From assembly GCA_039984715.1 (NCBI GenBank), contig JBDWUA010000010.1, forward strand, positions 244,158 through 308,157: DNA of 64,000 nt. The letters run 5' to 3'. Position 1 is the first letter of the stretch, and each line of letters begins with the position of its first letter. Below, one piece after another: positions 8,005-17,238 of this stretch. The position numbers and the translations under genes were made by a program. The notes beneath the pieces are model-generated. The model was not told where the DNA came from. It ran no database searches and saw nothing but the letters and a program-made list of their open reading frames with translations. This stretch comes from JABSSA01 sp039984715. Lineage in GTDB: Bacteria; Pseudomonadota; Alphaproteobacteria; Rhodobacterales; Rhodobacteraceae.

Positions 8005-9489
8005 CTACAGTTTGATCCACGCGGTCTTGAGGTTGACGTATTTGTCGATGGCATGCAGCGATTTGTCGGCACCATTGCCGGATTGCCCGACGCCGCCCAA
8101 CGGCACCGTCACATCCGGCCCGCCGTAGGTGTTCACGTGCATCACGCCTGTTCGCACTCCTCGGATCATGCGATGTGCCCGGCTTAGGTTGGATGTCCAA
8201 ACGCCACCGGCCAATCCATATACAGTCGAGTTTGCGATCTGGATGGCTTCTTCATCGGACGAAAACGGGGTCACGCCCAACACCGGTCCAAAGACTTCTT
8301 TTTGGGCCAACGTCGCGTTTTGATCCACACCTGTGACAATCGTAGGGGCCATATAATACCCCCCGGTTTCTTGCAGAATGCGTTCACCACCGGTGACAAC
8401 ATGGCCACCTTCGGACTTGGCTGTTTCGACGAAACCAAGGTTTGCTTTTAGCTGAATTTCGGAGTTCACAGCGCCGATATGCGTGTCCATCTTTAATGGA
8501 TCACCAACGCGCATCGCCTCAGCGGCTTTGGCGACGGCTGCGACAAAATCATCATGGATCGATGCTTCGACCAACAACCGAGATCCAGCCACACAAACCT
8601 GTCCGGAATTGCGGAAAATACCACCGGCTGCGACCTTTGCAGCCTCATCCAGATTTGGCGCATCTGCGAAAATGATATTCGGGGATTTGCCACCCAATTC
8701 CAGATAGACGCGTTTCATGTTCGAACGCGCCGCATATTCCATCAATCGGCGGCCCGTGCCGCCCGACCCCGTGAACACCAAAACATCCACATCCATTGAC
8801 AGACCCAAGGCTTCGCCAACAACTGCGCCTTCGCCTGTAACAGCATTCAACACGCCTGCTGGCAGACCGGCCTCAAGCGCCAGCTCGGCCAGACGCATTA
8901 GTGACAAGGATGCGGTTTCCGACGGCTTTAACACCACCGAATTGCCCATCGCCAAGGCGGGCCCCAGCTTCCAAGCGCCGATCATCAATGGGAAGTTCCA
9001 TGGAATGATCGCACCGACAACGCCCACTGGTTCTTTGTGGATCATGCCCAAAATGTCTGAGGATGTAGGTGCGATTTCGCCATACACCTTATCCAAGGCT
9101 TCAGCGTAATACCGGATCGTCGCCGCCGCCGATCCCGGCTCGGCTTTGATGGCCATGCCGATTTCGGTGCCGTTGTCGCGTACACCCAAAACGGCCAACT
9201 CTAATGCGTTCGCTTCGATCAGGTCGGCCCATTTCAGCATGACTTTTTTGCGGGCGGCGGGCGGTTGCCCCGCCCAGCGGCCATCCTCAAACGCTGCACG
9301 TGCTGATGCAATCGCGGCCTCCATATCGGATTTGGTGCCTTTGGCTGTCGTCGTCAGAACCTGCCCATCAATGGGCGAGATGATATCCATCACCTGCCCA
9401 TCGCTGGCAGGAACATGTTGCCCATCGATCAGATGCTGGAACGCTGGAACTGGCCGTGCACGCAGGCCATCAATTTGAGTTTGATCCAT
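8005..9489 (-). CDS. Aldehyde dehydrogenase (PuuC-like)
   Basis: 494-residue NAD(P)-dependent aldehyde dehydrogenase. Catalytic C299 lies in NSGQVCVAGSR, general base E264 in LELGGKSPN, oxyanion Asn in PWNFPLM, and the cofactor loop in FTGSGGTGR. Overall resemblance is to gamma-glutamyl-gamma-aminobutyraldehyde and betaine-aldehyde dehydrogenases. It follows tctA by 6 bp and precedes the UPF0261 gene by 10 bp. With the aminotransferase, glutamine-synthetase-like and amidotransferase genes nearby, it plausibly oxidises an amino-aldehyde produced in amine breakdown. Substrate not determinable from sequence. Confidence 0.92.
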   Translation of the reverse strand: MDQTQIDGLRARPVPAFQHLIDGQHVPASDGQVMDIISPIDGQVLTTTAKGTKSDMEAAIASARAAFEDGRWAGQPPAARKKVMLKWADLIEANALELAVLGVRDNGTEIGMAIKAEPGSAAATIRYYAEALDKVYGEIAPTSSDILGMIHKEPVGVVGAIIPWNFPLMIGAWKLGPALAMGNSVVLKPSETASLSLMRLAELALEAGLPAGVLNAVTGEGAVVGEALGLSMDVDVLVFTGSGGTGRRLMEYAARSNMKRVYLELGGKSPNIIFADAPNLDEAAKVAAGGIFRNSGQVCVAGSRLLVEASIHDDFVAAVAKAAEAMRVGDPLKMDTHIGAVNSEIQLKANLGFVETAKSEGGHVVTGGERILQETGGYYMAPTIVTGVDQNATLAQKEVFGPVLGVTPFSSDEEAIQIANSTVYGLAGGVWTSNLSRAHRMIRGVRTGVMHVNTYGGPDVTVPLGGVGQSGNGADKSLHAIDKYVNLKTAWIKL

Positions 9490-9495
9490 GATGTC

Positions 9496-11013
9496 CTACC
9501 GTTGGAACGTATCAGAAAGGTTGTGCTGGTCATCTTCTGGCTCAGTCCGCCATTCTTTGATCAGCCCACGAATGTGCATCCCAACCACGATGAGGATCAG
9601 CACAAAAAGGATCGCTGTAATCGGACGGTCAATCATGTCTAAAGGCGTCTTAAGACGGGGCAAAGACGAGCGAAGCTTGACCTCCATGATGCCACCCAGA
9701 ACCATGCCCAAGATGATAGGCACAATCGGTAGGTTCAGACGTTTCAGGATCAAACCAAGCACACCGAAACCAGCGGCAATCATGCAGTCCGTCAATGAGT
9801 TGCGCAGTGAATAAACACCCACGAATGACAGCAACAAGATCATAACACCCAAGAACCGAGTTGGAACGCGGATGATTTTGGTCAACAGGTTTGTCGAGAA
9901 CAGCAAGAACACCATCACGATGACGTTCAACGCGATAAGCGCGAAATATAGGCCATAAACCAGATCAATGTTGTTCTGGAACAGTTGCGGGCCAGGGATC
10001 ACGTTGTGGACGTAAAACACGGACAACATCATGGCCGTCAATGCTTCACCCGGAATACCAAGCGCCAGCAATGGGATCATCGCCGCCGCAGGGACCGCAT
10101 TGTTTGCGGCTTCGGATGCGATCAACCCTTCTGGTGATCCTTTACCGAATTTGTCAGGGTCTTTCGACGTCTTTTGCGCGTAAGTATAGCTCATGAATTG
10201 GGCCGTAAATTCGCCTGTTCCCGGGATCATCCCTAAAACGACACCAAACGCAGAGGCGACCGTTGCGACGCGCTTGTGCTTCATCAGTTCTTTGATGCCC
10301 GCGCCCATTTTGCCGGTGACAGGTTTGGCGTCTGGACTGTTGTCTGGTGACGTCAGCAAGAAAAAGGCTTGGCTAAGTGCAAACAGACCCAGCACGACAA
10401 CAATCAGGTTCACGCCAGAACTTAAGAACGAATAGCCGAATGAATACCGCTGTGTGTAGGTGGTTGGATCAAGCCCAACAGTTTGCAGAAATATGCCGAA
10501 CATGGCCAACATGCCGGCTGCAAAAATCTGCCCTCGGTGTGCCAGCACAACAAGGATGATACCCAACAAAGCGGCCAAGAAAATCTCTCGACTGCCGAAC
10601 ATCGGGGCGATTAACGCCAACACGGGCGAGAGTAAAATCAAACACCCAATGCCAAAGATGCCGCCCCAAAATGACGCGGAATAGGCCAACGAAACCGCGC
10701 GATGCGCCTCTCCGTTTTCGGTCATGGGATAACCATCATAGGATGTCAGCGCATTCACCGCCGTTCCCGGCGTGTTGATCAAAACGGCAGGTATGGCCCC
10801 GCCATACATGGACGACCCGTAAATCCCGAGCAGCATTGTCAGCCCGACAATCGGATCAAGCGAGAACGTGGCGGGCAACAAAATGGCGATCGCGACCGCA
10901 GGGCCGACACCCGGAATTGCCCCAATTATGACCCCCCCGATCGAGCCAACAAGGAGGGCCATCGCAACGTCCCAACGGGCAAGCATTTCCAAACCAGCAA
11001 AGATATTTTCCAT
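9496..11013 (-). CDS. tctA: Tripartite tricarboxylate transporter, large membrane subunit
   Basis: 505-residue TctA-family protein with about 12 hydrophobic segments, including the signature IGAIPGVGPAVAIAILLP near the N-terminus and PGTGEFTAQFMSY and ALGIPGEALTAMML loops. It forms the main translocation subunit of a secondary importer in the inner membrane, working with TctB and the periplasmic TctC. Encoded 12 bp after tctB. TTT systems take up tricarboxylates and other organic acids; the solute here is unknown. Confidence 0.93.
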   Translation of the reverse strand: MENIFAGLEMLARWDVAMALLVGSIGGVIIGAIPGVGPAVAIAILLPATFSLDPIVGLTMLLGIYGSSMYGGAIPAVLINTPGTAVNALTSYDGYPMTENGEAHRAVSLAYSASFWGGIFGIGCLILLSPVLALIAPMFGSREIFLAALLGIILVVLAHRGQIFAAGMLAMFGIFLQTVGLDPTTYTQRYSFGYSFLSSGVNLIVVVLGLFALSQAFFLLTSPDNSPDAKPVTGKMGAGIKELMKHKRVATVASAFGVVLGMIPGTGEFTAQFMSYTYAQKTSKDPDKFGKGSPEGLIASEAANNAVPAAAMIPLLALGIPGEALTAMMLSVFYVHNVIPGPQLFQNNIDLVYGLYFALIALNVIVMVFLLFSTNLLTKIIRVPTRFLGVMILLLSFVGVYSLRNSLTDCMIAAGFGVLGLILKRLNLPIVPIILGMVLGGIMEVKLRSSLPRLKTPLDMIDRPITAILFVLILIVVGMHIRGLIKEWRTEPEDDQHNLSDTFQR

Positions 11014-11025
11014 AGCGTTTTCCGA

Positions 11026-11565
11026 TCAGAAATAGGTCAGCATGATCTGGCGCAGCCCATCGGGCAGCTGCTCATAGATCAAACCTGAAGGAAGGTTTAC
11101 TTGTAGAAAGGTCTTAAACAGAAGCACGATGACAACGGCAGATACAGCCGCTGAAATCATCATCCGCGCACTGCGATATCCAGCCCGAAACGCCAAGGCC
11201 AACGCGAAAACAACCGTTGTCAAAAGGTAACCGGTATAGGGTATGAGCGCCGCGTAAGCGATGAACCAAGCGGCATATTCAAGCGCTGAAATCCACAGCC
11301 AAACTTCTGGCCAACGCCCCTGAATCCGCTCGGACAACGCTGATCCCAAAAGGTGAAATGCAGCGAAAACCGTCATACATCCCAGTGAAACAGCAGGCCA
11401 AAACCGCGGCTGCGCAAACAATTTTGTTCCGGGGCGCCACGTCGTTTGATCCGTTATCTGGAGGATCAAAAACGCAGACAATAAGAACACAAACCAAGCG
11501 AACACGATGTCCCCTGGCCGTCTGTAACGTTTAAATAAATTCTGAAGGGTCTTAACGCGGGACAT
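11026..11565 (-). CDS. tctB: Tripartite tricarboxylate transporter, small membrane subunit
   Basis: 179-residue protein with four predicted membrane segments (around FAWFVFLLSAFLIL, FWPAVSLGCMTVFAAFHLLG, YAAWFIAYAALI and MISAAVSAVVIVLLF) and little sequence conservation, as usual for TctB. Position between tctC and tctA on the same strand makes the assignment. A 76-bp gap separates it from tctC. Confidence 0.88.
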   Translation of the reverse strand: MSRVKTLQNLFKRYRRPGDIVFAWFVFLLSAFLILQITDQTTWRPGTKLFAQPRFWPAVSLGCMTVFAAFHLLGSALSERIQGRWPEVWLWISALEYAAWFIAYAALIPYTGYLLTTVVFALALAFRAGYRSARMMISAAVSAVVIVLLFKTFLQVNLPSGLIYEQLPDGLRQIMLTYF

Positions 11566-11641
11566 GTTGCGACTCCGTTCCTATCGCTTGGGGCAATCGG
11601 GCAACCATAAAGACCGCCCGATCAAGTCTAGGAATGAGTAA

Positions 11642-12586
11642 TCACTGACCCAGAATATCGCTGATGCGGCTCATCGTTTCGATATCATTCTCGATCTGTG
11701 TGACAACTTCGGCAGCAGGCTGCCAGTACACAAGAGCACCAGTTTCAGCGGCCAATGTTTGCGCACGTTCAGACGCCATTGTCTTCTCTGCTACAGCGCT
11801 GATTTTTTCCTGAATGTCTTTTGGCGTGTCAGCATGAACAAATAGGCCATTCCACAAAGACACGTTCAGATCAGGTGCCAATTCCGCCACAGTCGGAGTG
11901 TCTGGCGTCAAGCTGATGCGTTCTGAGCCAATTGATGCGAGCACTTTGACGTCGTCGATGCATGGCAAGATCAACTGAAGCGTCGTGTTGATCACGTCCA
12001 CATCACCAGAGGCCAATGTGTTGCAATCCAAGGCATCAAATGCCGCGTCAGATGCATAGGAAAAACCCAGCTCTGCCGCGAGGCCAAGTGTAACCTGCGT
12101 TGGCGTCAAAGGCGCGCCAAAGTGACCAAGAACAACGTCGTTGTCTTTTGCGTGGGCCGCAAGGCCTGCCATGTCATCGTAAGGTGCATTGCCACCAGTG
12201 GCGATCACAAATGGGTAGGTCAGGAAGTTGCCAAGAGGCACAAATGGATCAGGGTTCAACTCTGGAATGCCGATCTGTGGACCAACAACAGGGATCGCAA
12301 TGATGAACGAGCCAATTGTGTAACCATCAGCCGGGGCATTCGCCACTTCGATTGCGCCTGGGAATGGTCCACCACCACCGCCGGGTTTGTTCACAACAGC
12401 CGTTGGCACTCCGTAAGCTTCGGAAAAGTCCTCGGCGATCATACGCGTCAGCACGTCTTCCAAATCACCCGGAGGCCACGGCACGACAAATTCAACCGGC
12501 TTCTCTGGGTATTCGGCCTGCGCACCGCCAGCAACGGCAACCATCGCCAAAGCCATCGCAGAGGCGGCTTTTCTAAACTTAAACAT
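11642..12586 (-). CDS. tctC: Tripartite tricarboxylate transporter, periplasmic binding protein
   Basis: 314-residue TctC/Bug-family protein with a Sec signal peptide (MFKFRKAASAMALAMVAVAGGAQA, cleaved after AQA), then PVEFVVPWPPGD and KPGGGGGPF. A Cys pair (FDALDC...LILPC) probably forms a disulfide. The ATG at 12584-12586 follows AGGGAGAAA; upstream ATGs cross the operator palindrome and were rejected. First gene of the leftward transporter operon and divergent from an IclR gene. A close paralogue lies alone at 49.5-50.5 kb. Confidence 0.93.
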   Translation of the reverse strand: MFKFRKAASAMALAMVAVAGGAQAEYPEKPVEFVVPWPPGDLEDVLTRMIAEDFSEAYGVPTAVVNKPGGGGGPFPGAIEVANAPADGYTIGSFIIAIPVVGPQIGIPELNPDPFVPLGNFLTYPFVIATGGNAPYDDMAGLAAHAKDNDVVLGHFGAPLTPTQVTLGLAAELGFSYASDAAFDALDCNTLASGDVDVINTTLQLILPCIDDVKVLASIGSERISLTPDTPTVAELAPDLNVSLWNGLFVHADTPKDIQEKISAVAEKTMASERAQTLAAETGALVYWQPAAEVVTQIENDIETMSRISDILGQ

Positions 12587-12605
12587 TCTATTTCTCCCTG
12601 TGGTC

Positions 12606-12622
12606 GGTTCATATACTGAACC
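12606..12622. promoter_or_regulatory. 17-bp palindrome, candidate IclR operator
   Basis: ggttca-tatac-tgaacc is a perfect inverted repeat with 6-bp arms, located 20 bp upstream of tctC and 79 bp upstream of the divergent iclR start. IclR-family operators are typically palindromes of about this size in divergent regions. The regulator is inferred from position. Confidence 0.65.
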
Positions 12623-12700
12623 AGTGTTGTGAAAAATATCTTGCACCTTCATCATTCGTGTGTCAAATTTTTTCTTAACCAAACAAGGTGCGTTCACTCA

Positions 12701-13510
12701 ATGTCATCGGCATCCAAAGCACTCGAACTTCTGTCGCTGTTTTCAAAGGCGAAGCCAGAAATTGGTTTGTCTGAGATGTGTCGCCTTGCGAACCGCGATA
12801 AAGCCACGACTTACAGACACCTACAGGTTCTTGAAAAAGCAGGATTTGTCGAACAGATCGTGACATCAAAGAACTACCGTCTTGGGCCTGCACTTCTTCA
12901 GCTAGGCCGCATGAGAGAAGCCACCGTGCCGCGCACAGCAGGTGCAGAATCAGCCATTGCGACTCTTGCTGAAAAAACGGGCGAAACGGTTCACGTTACA
13001 GTCCTGTCCGGCTTAACGCTGTTCGCATTGATGTCACGCGAGTCGCTACGACACAGCACGCGCGCAGTGATCGACATTACAACTTTTCCGCTTCACGCCA
13101 CTGCATCGGGTATCTGTGCTGTGACATTTGGACCCGACGAGCTGTTTGCAGAAGCGTGCGACAACTTCAAGGCATTCACCGATTTAACCCCAATGACAGC
13201 AGAGGCCTTAGAGACGCTGATTGTCACGGCCCGAACATCAGGCATAGGGCGTTCAATTGGTCGGTTCGAGAAAGAAATCAACAGCCTGTCTGCCCCTATT
13301 TTCGACCAAACAGGTCAATTCGCAGGGGCAGTATCTGTGGCAAGCGTCGCATCGCGTTTCACGCCGGAACTAGAAGACACCATCAAAACCGAATTGATCA
13401 CGGCCAGCCGTGAAATAACCAAAAGCTGGGGTGGCGTTATCCCCTCAGCCATTGAAAAGGCATGGTCTGGCGCCATGTCATCACATCAAGAATTGGACAC
13501 ATCTTCATGA
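12701..13510 (+). CDS. IclR-family regulator of the TTT/aminotransferase locus
   Basis: 269-residue IclR-type protein: N-terminal winged helix (KALELLSLFSKAKPEIGLSE, NRDKATTYRHLQVLEKAGFV) and a C-terminal ligand-binding domain with the conserved PLHATASGICAV motif. The ATG at 12701 has AAGGTG upstream. Its stop overlaps the aminotransferase start as ATGA, so regulator and enzyme are translationally coupled. It is divergent from tctCBA across a perfect palindrome, suggesting that it controls import and catabolism of the same substrate. Confidence 0.9.
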   Translation: MSSASKALELLSLFSKAKPEIGLSEMCRLANRDKATTYRHLQVLEKAGFVEQIVTSKNYRLGPALLQLGRMREATVPRTAGAESAIATLAEKTGETVHVTVLSGLTLFALMSRESLRHSTRAVIDITTFPLHATASGICAVTFGPDELFAEACDNFKAFTDLTPMTAEALETLIVTARTSGIGRSIGRFEKEINSLSAPIFDQTGQFAGAVSVASVASRFTPELEDTIKTELITASREITKSWGGVIPSAIEKAWSGAMSSHQELDTSS

Positions 13511-14853
13511 AAGATTCAAACTTCCTGAAAGAGCACAACGGCAAACTGATGTGGCATCCGATGACGTCACCTAAGGACACTATTGACCAGCCCCCAAAAA
13601 TTATTACCGGATCGCACGGCGTCAACATCACCGATATTGACGGCCATTCAGTTGTCGACGGTGTTGGTGGTTTGTGGAATGTGAACTTGGGGTATTCCTG
13701 CCAGCCGGTGAAAGACGCGATTGCGGCGCAGCTAAACGAGCTGCCTTATTATTCTACCTTCCGCGGCACATCCAACGACGCTGCAATTGAGCTTTCGTAT
13801 GAATTGAGCGAGTTCTTTGCGCCGGATGGCCTGCAGCGCGCATTCTTTACCTCTGGTGGATCGGATTCCGTTGAAACGGCCCTTCGCTTGGCACGCCAGT
13901 ATCACAAACTGCGCGGAGAGCAGGGCCGCACCAAGTTCCTGAGCTTGAAAAAGGGCTACCATGGCACGCACATGGGCGGCGCATCTGTCAACGGCAACGC
14001 CAATTTCCGCACCGCCTATGAGCCGCTGTTGCCGGGCTGTTTCCACATCCCTGCCCCATATACCTACCGCAACCCATTCAATGAATCTGATCCGGAAAAG
14101 TTGGCGCAACTATGTTTGCAAGCGCTCGAGGATGAGATCGCGTTTCAGGGTGCTGGCACCATTGCAGCGATGATCATGGAACCGATCCTTGGCGCAGGTG
14201 GCGTTATTCCTCCGCACAAATCTTTTGCGCCCAAGGTGCAGGAAATCTGTAACCGCAACGGCATCTTGCTGATCACCGACGAAGTCATCACGGCCTTTGG
14301 TCGCACAGGTGCGTGGTCAGGTGCCCGTCTTTGGGGGATCAAGCCCGACATGATGGCCACCGCCAAAGCGATCACAAACGGGTACTTCCCATTCGGTGCC
14401 GTGATGCTTGGCGAACGCATGGTTGAGGTGTTTGAAGGCAACCCCTCCGCAAAAATCGGTCATGGCTACACCTATTCCGGCCACCCTGTTGGTGCGGCAG
14501 CCGCTTTGGCCTGTTTGGAAGAAACCAAACGTCTGAACGTTATCGAAAACGCCGCTGCACGCGGAACGCAGCTTTATGAAGGCTGTCAGGCGTTGATGGC
14601 GAAATTCGACATCATCGGTGATGTTCGTGGCGGCCACGGCCTGATGACTGCCATTGAAATGGTCAGCGACCGCGGAACCAAAGCGCCAATCGATGGCGCG
14701 ACAGCCGCGAAGGTCCAAGAAGTAGCATATCAAAATGGTGCAATGGTGCGCGTTTCGGGCCCGAACCTTATCTTGTCCCCTCCTTTGATCCTGTCCGAGG
14801 ACGAGGCCTCCACAATCTTGTCCGCATTGGACGCAGGCTTTTCTGCCGTCTGA
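13507..14853 (+). CDS. Class III omega-aminotransferase (PLP)
   Basis: 448-residue class III aminotransferase. FTSGGSDSVETALRLARQ binds the cofactor phosphate, LLITDEVITAFGRTG contains the PLP-contacting Asp, and TAKAITNGYFPFGAVM carries the Schiff-base Lys. Relatives transfer amino groups from beta-alanine, taurine, putrescine and other omega-amines to pyruvate or 2-oxoglutarate. The ATG overlaps the iclR stop. Its product aldehyde would suit the aldehyde dehydrogenase across the divergent promoter. The amine is not known. Confidence 0.92.
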   Translation: MKDSNFLKEHNGKLMWHPMTSPKDTIDQPPKIITGSHGVNITDIDGHSVVDGVGGLWNVNLGYSCQPVKDAIAAQLNELPYYSTFRGTSNDAAIELSYELSEFFAPDGLQRAFFTSGGSDSVETALRLARQYHKLRGEQGRTKFLSLKKGYHGTHMGGASVNGNANFRTAYEPLLPGCFHIPAPYTYRNPFNESDPEKLAQLCLQALEDEIAFQGAGTIAAMIMEPILGAGGVIPPHKSFAPKVQEICNRNGILLITDEVITAFGRTGAWSGARLWGIKPDMMATAKAITNGYFPFGAVMLGERMVEVFEGNPSAKIGHGYTYSGHPVGAAAALACLEETKRLNVIENAAARGTQLYEGCQALMAKFDIIGDVRGGHGLMTAIEMVSDRGTKAPIDGATAAKVQEVAYQNGAMVRVSGPNLILSPPLILSEDEASTILSALDAGFSAV

Positions 14854-14864
14854 AAGGACCTGAT

Positions 14865-15722
14865 ATGACACAAGATCACATCGCCCTTTTGGGCACCAAA
14901 GGTGGGCCAGCTATTCGGCCCGGATCTTCGATGCCGACATCAAATCTGGTGTGCTTGAACGGCCAAAAGATCGTTCTGGATTGTGGTTTGGGTGTGACGC
15001 GCGGGCTTGTTGATCAGGGGATGCAGCTTAAAGATCTATCGTTGATTTTTATCAGCCATCTGCATTCTGATCATTACCTTGAACTTGGCTCATTGCTTCA
15101 CACGGCGTGGACAGCGGGGCTAAAAACACCTGTGGATGTCTATGGGCCCGATGGTCTTGATGGCTATTGGGCGGGCTTTTTGGCAGCAATGAAAGCGGAC
15201 ATCGATCTGCGCACCCAAGATGAGGGTCGCCCAGATTTGGCGGCTCTCGTGACAATCCATGTCATCGATGCAGGCGAGGTGATGACCCGCGACGGCATCG
15301 CCGTCACTGCCATGCGCACCGAACACCCGCCGCTGGTTGATTGCTTTTCGTTGTCCTTCAAAACGGACAAGACGCATGTTGTTTTCTCTGGCGACACGGC
15401 CCCGATTGCGCGGTTGGCAGACTTCGCTCGTGGCGCAGATGTGTTGGTGCACGAGGCCATGTTGGAATCCGCCCTGCCCGCCTTGATGGCGAGAATTGGC
15501 AATGGATCGGACAAACTGATGGCCCATTGGTTACGATCACACAGCTTTGCACATGACGCGGCGAAGACTGCCAAAAATGCTGGTGTCAAACGGCTTGCCC
15601 TGTCGCATCTTATTCCGTCAGATGATCCAACTTATGGCATCCAAGACTGGCAAGACGCCGTTGCGCCGGAATGGGACGGCCCGTTGATTGTCGGTCATGA
15701 TGGGGTCAAGATCGACCTGTGA
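14865..15722 (+). CDS. MBL-fold hydrolase, RNase Z-like
   Basis: 285-residue metallo-beta-lactamase-fold protein with an intact HLHSDH zinc motif (about residues 64-69), MRTEHPP, FSGDTAP and the late VLVHEAML and LSHLIP ligands. This layout resembles the RNase Z / arylsulfatase / lactonase branch. It follows the aminotransferase by 11 bp with an AAGGACC ribosome site. Being in a catabolic operon, hydrolysis of a small ester, amide or lactone is more likely than tRNA processing, but no substrate can be named. Confidence 0.85.
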   Translation: MTQDHIALLGTKGGPAIRPGSSMPTSNLVCLNGQKIVLDCGLGVTRGLVDQGMQLKDLSLIFISHLHSDHYLELGSLLHTAWTAGLKTPVDVYGPDGLDGYWAGFLAAMKADIDLRTQDEGRPDLAALVTIHVIDAGEVMTRDGIAVTAMRTEHPPLVDCFSLSFKTDKTHVVFSGDTAPIARLADFARGADVLVHEAMLESALPALMARIGNGSDKLMAHWLRSHSFAHDAAKTAKNAGVKRLALSHLIPSDDPTYGIQDWQDAVAPEWDGPLIVGHDGVKIDL

Positions 15723-15790
15723 TATGTGCATCGTTGCATTTGTGACGGGGCTTTATTAAGCCCAGTTGCAACACAAGGAAGCGTTCACAT

Positions 15791-16447
15791 ATGGCCAAAC
15801 CCAAACAAACCGCTTCCGTCACTGATACGATCATTGCGTGGATTGATAGCGGCGATTTGCTTCCAGGTGGCCAGATTGACGAAAAACGTCTTATGGATAT
15901 CTGTGGTGTGTCTCGTACACCCGTTCGCGAAGCGTTGATCCAGCTTGAGGCCGACGGGCTGATGGTGCGTCATCCGCGCAAAGGCATACGTGTTTTTGAG
16001 CCGACAGTCGAAGAATTCCTCGCAATTCTCGAACTCCATGCAAATCTCGAAGCGCATGCAACCGAACTTGCAGCACTGCGGATTTCACCGGAGCAAAAAA
16101 CAACATTGGCGCAAGCTGTCGATGCCTGCCGTGACTTTGCAACCGCCGATCGGGTCGGCAATCACACCGAATATTATGCACTGAACATGCGGTTTCACGA
16201 GGTCATTGCGCTGGCCTCGGCAAACCCGTTTCTCATCGATTTGATCAAGCTCAATGCCCGCAAATTGATGGCCTATTATCGTCTACGGTATCGCACCCCA
16301 AGTGCGATTGAGCTTTCCATTCAGGAGCATATCTCAATCGCTGAATACATTTTTAGTCACGACGCCAAAGGCGCGCGTCAGGCGATGGCGGATCATTTCA
16401 ATTACGACCGTGAAACCGTGATGCACATGATTGCATCCGTGCGCTAA
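15791..16447 (+). CDS. GntR-family (FadR/FCD) regulator
   Basis: 218-residue regulator: N-terminal GntR winged helix (GDLLPGGQIDEKRL, GVSRTPVREALIQLEADGL, RKGIRVFEP) and an alpha-helical FCD ligand domain with the metal-binding pattern Asp/His...His...His (MRFHEVI; EHISIAEYI; ADHFNYD). It is 68 bp downstream of the MBL gene, same strand, and its stop abuts the stop of the converging amidotransferase. It probably controls the adjacent P450 operon or its own operon. Confidence 0.9.
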   Translation: MAKPKQTASVTDTIIAWIDSGDLLPGGQIDEKRLMDICGVSRTPVREALIQLEADGLMVRHPRKGIRVFEPTVEEFLAILELHANLEAHATELAALRISPEQKTTLAQAVDACRDFATADRVGNHTEYYALNMRFHEVIALASANPFLIDLIKLNARKLMAYYRLRYRTPSAIELSIQEHISIAEYIFSHDAKGARQAMADHFNYDRETVMHMIASVR

Positions 16448-17155
16448 TTAGGCCGTTGCGGCCTCAAAGAACTGCGCGATGGAATGGGCAAACAGATCGG
16501 TGTCGGCCACCCGCGTTAAAGATGCTTGCGCCCGTTTCGCCACGTCCGGGGGCAGTTTGTCTGCATATTCTGCGACCAATGCCGCGATGAATTCTGGCGT
16601 CATCTCGGGGTGGTTTTGAGTGGAATAGACCCGGTCCGCGATCACAAACCCAGCGACGGGACAGCCATCTGTCGCAAAAATCGGTTCACCACCTTCGGGC
16701 AGTTGTGTGACCTGTTCGATATGCGCACCGTATTGCAGCACGTTTTGCTGCGCATCTAACCACGGCAACGCCTTGGTGACCTGCATATCCAACAGCCCAA
16801 ACGCCCACCCATCCGGATTGCGCGTCACGGCACCCCCAAGTGCCACCGCAATCGCCTGATGCCCAAAACATGCACCAAACATTGGGGTTTCGTTTTGGAA
16901 AGCTTGGCGAATTTGATCCAGCAATGGTGCGAGCCATGGCATATCGTCATGCACAGATGCGGGGCTTCCTGTGATGATCACACCGTCAAACGCGGTGATG
17001 TCGTTCGGGAAAACGCCGTCCTTGACGACAAAAACGCTCAACTGCCAATCCGGTCTTACAGATTTGATAAGATTTTTGAACTTTTCTCCATCCTTGGGGT
17101 GATGTTCAGCGAATGGGCTTTCGTCCGTGTTCGCCATGAGAACTGCAATATGCAT
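16448..17155 (-). CDS. Class I glutamine amidotransferase-like protein
   Basis: 235 residues forming a lone GATase1 domain. The triad is C96 in FGACFGHQ, H182 and E184 in QNHPEM. No synthetase domain is attached. Such stand-alone proteins hydrolyse gamma-glutamyl bonds. It is divergent from the P450 / glutamine-synthetase-like / ferredoxin operon, so I infer it removes glutamate from a gamma-glutamylated intermediate, a PuuD-like role, although its sequence is GuaA-like rather than PuuD-like. Confidence 0.85.
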   Translation of the reverse strand: MHIAVLMANTDESPFAEHHPKDGEKFKNLIKSVRPDWQLSVFVVKDGVFPNDITAFDGVIITGSPASVHDDMPWLAPLLDQIRQAFQNETPMFGACFGHQAIAVALGGAVTRNPDGWAFGLLDMQVTKALPWLDAQQNVLQYGAHIEQVTQLPEGGEPIFATDGCPVAGFVIADRVYSTQNHPEMTPEFIAALVAEYADKLPPDVAKRAQASLTRVADTDLFAHSIAQFFEAATA

Positions 17156-17184
17156 AAAATCACTCCAAGGGCATGAAAACTGTT

Positions 17185-17213
17185 GTATATTTATAGAATG
17201 TATCCGTATATTT
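17185..17213. promoter_or_regulatory. Direct repeat upstream of the P450 operon
   Basis: gtatattt occurs at 17185-17192 and again at 17206-17213, exactly 21 bp (two helical turns) apart, in the AT-rich 83-bp gap between the divergent amidotransferase and P450 genes. Same-face spacing suggests a regulator site, perhaps for the neighbouring GntR protein, or overlapping promoter elements. No experiment-level support. Confidence 0.4.
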
Positions 17214-17238
17214 TATCAAGCTATAAGGATGCCCTACA

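Noticed and set aside
16448..17155. Truncated GMP synthase
   Set aside because: The GATase1 domain is complete with its triad and has its own start and stop; nothing suggests a lost synthetase domain.
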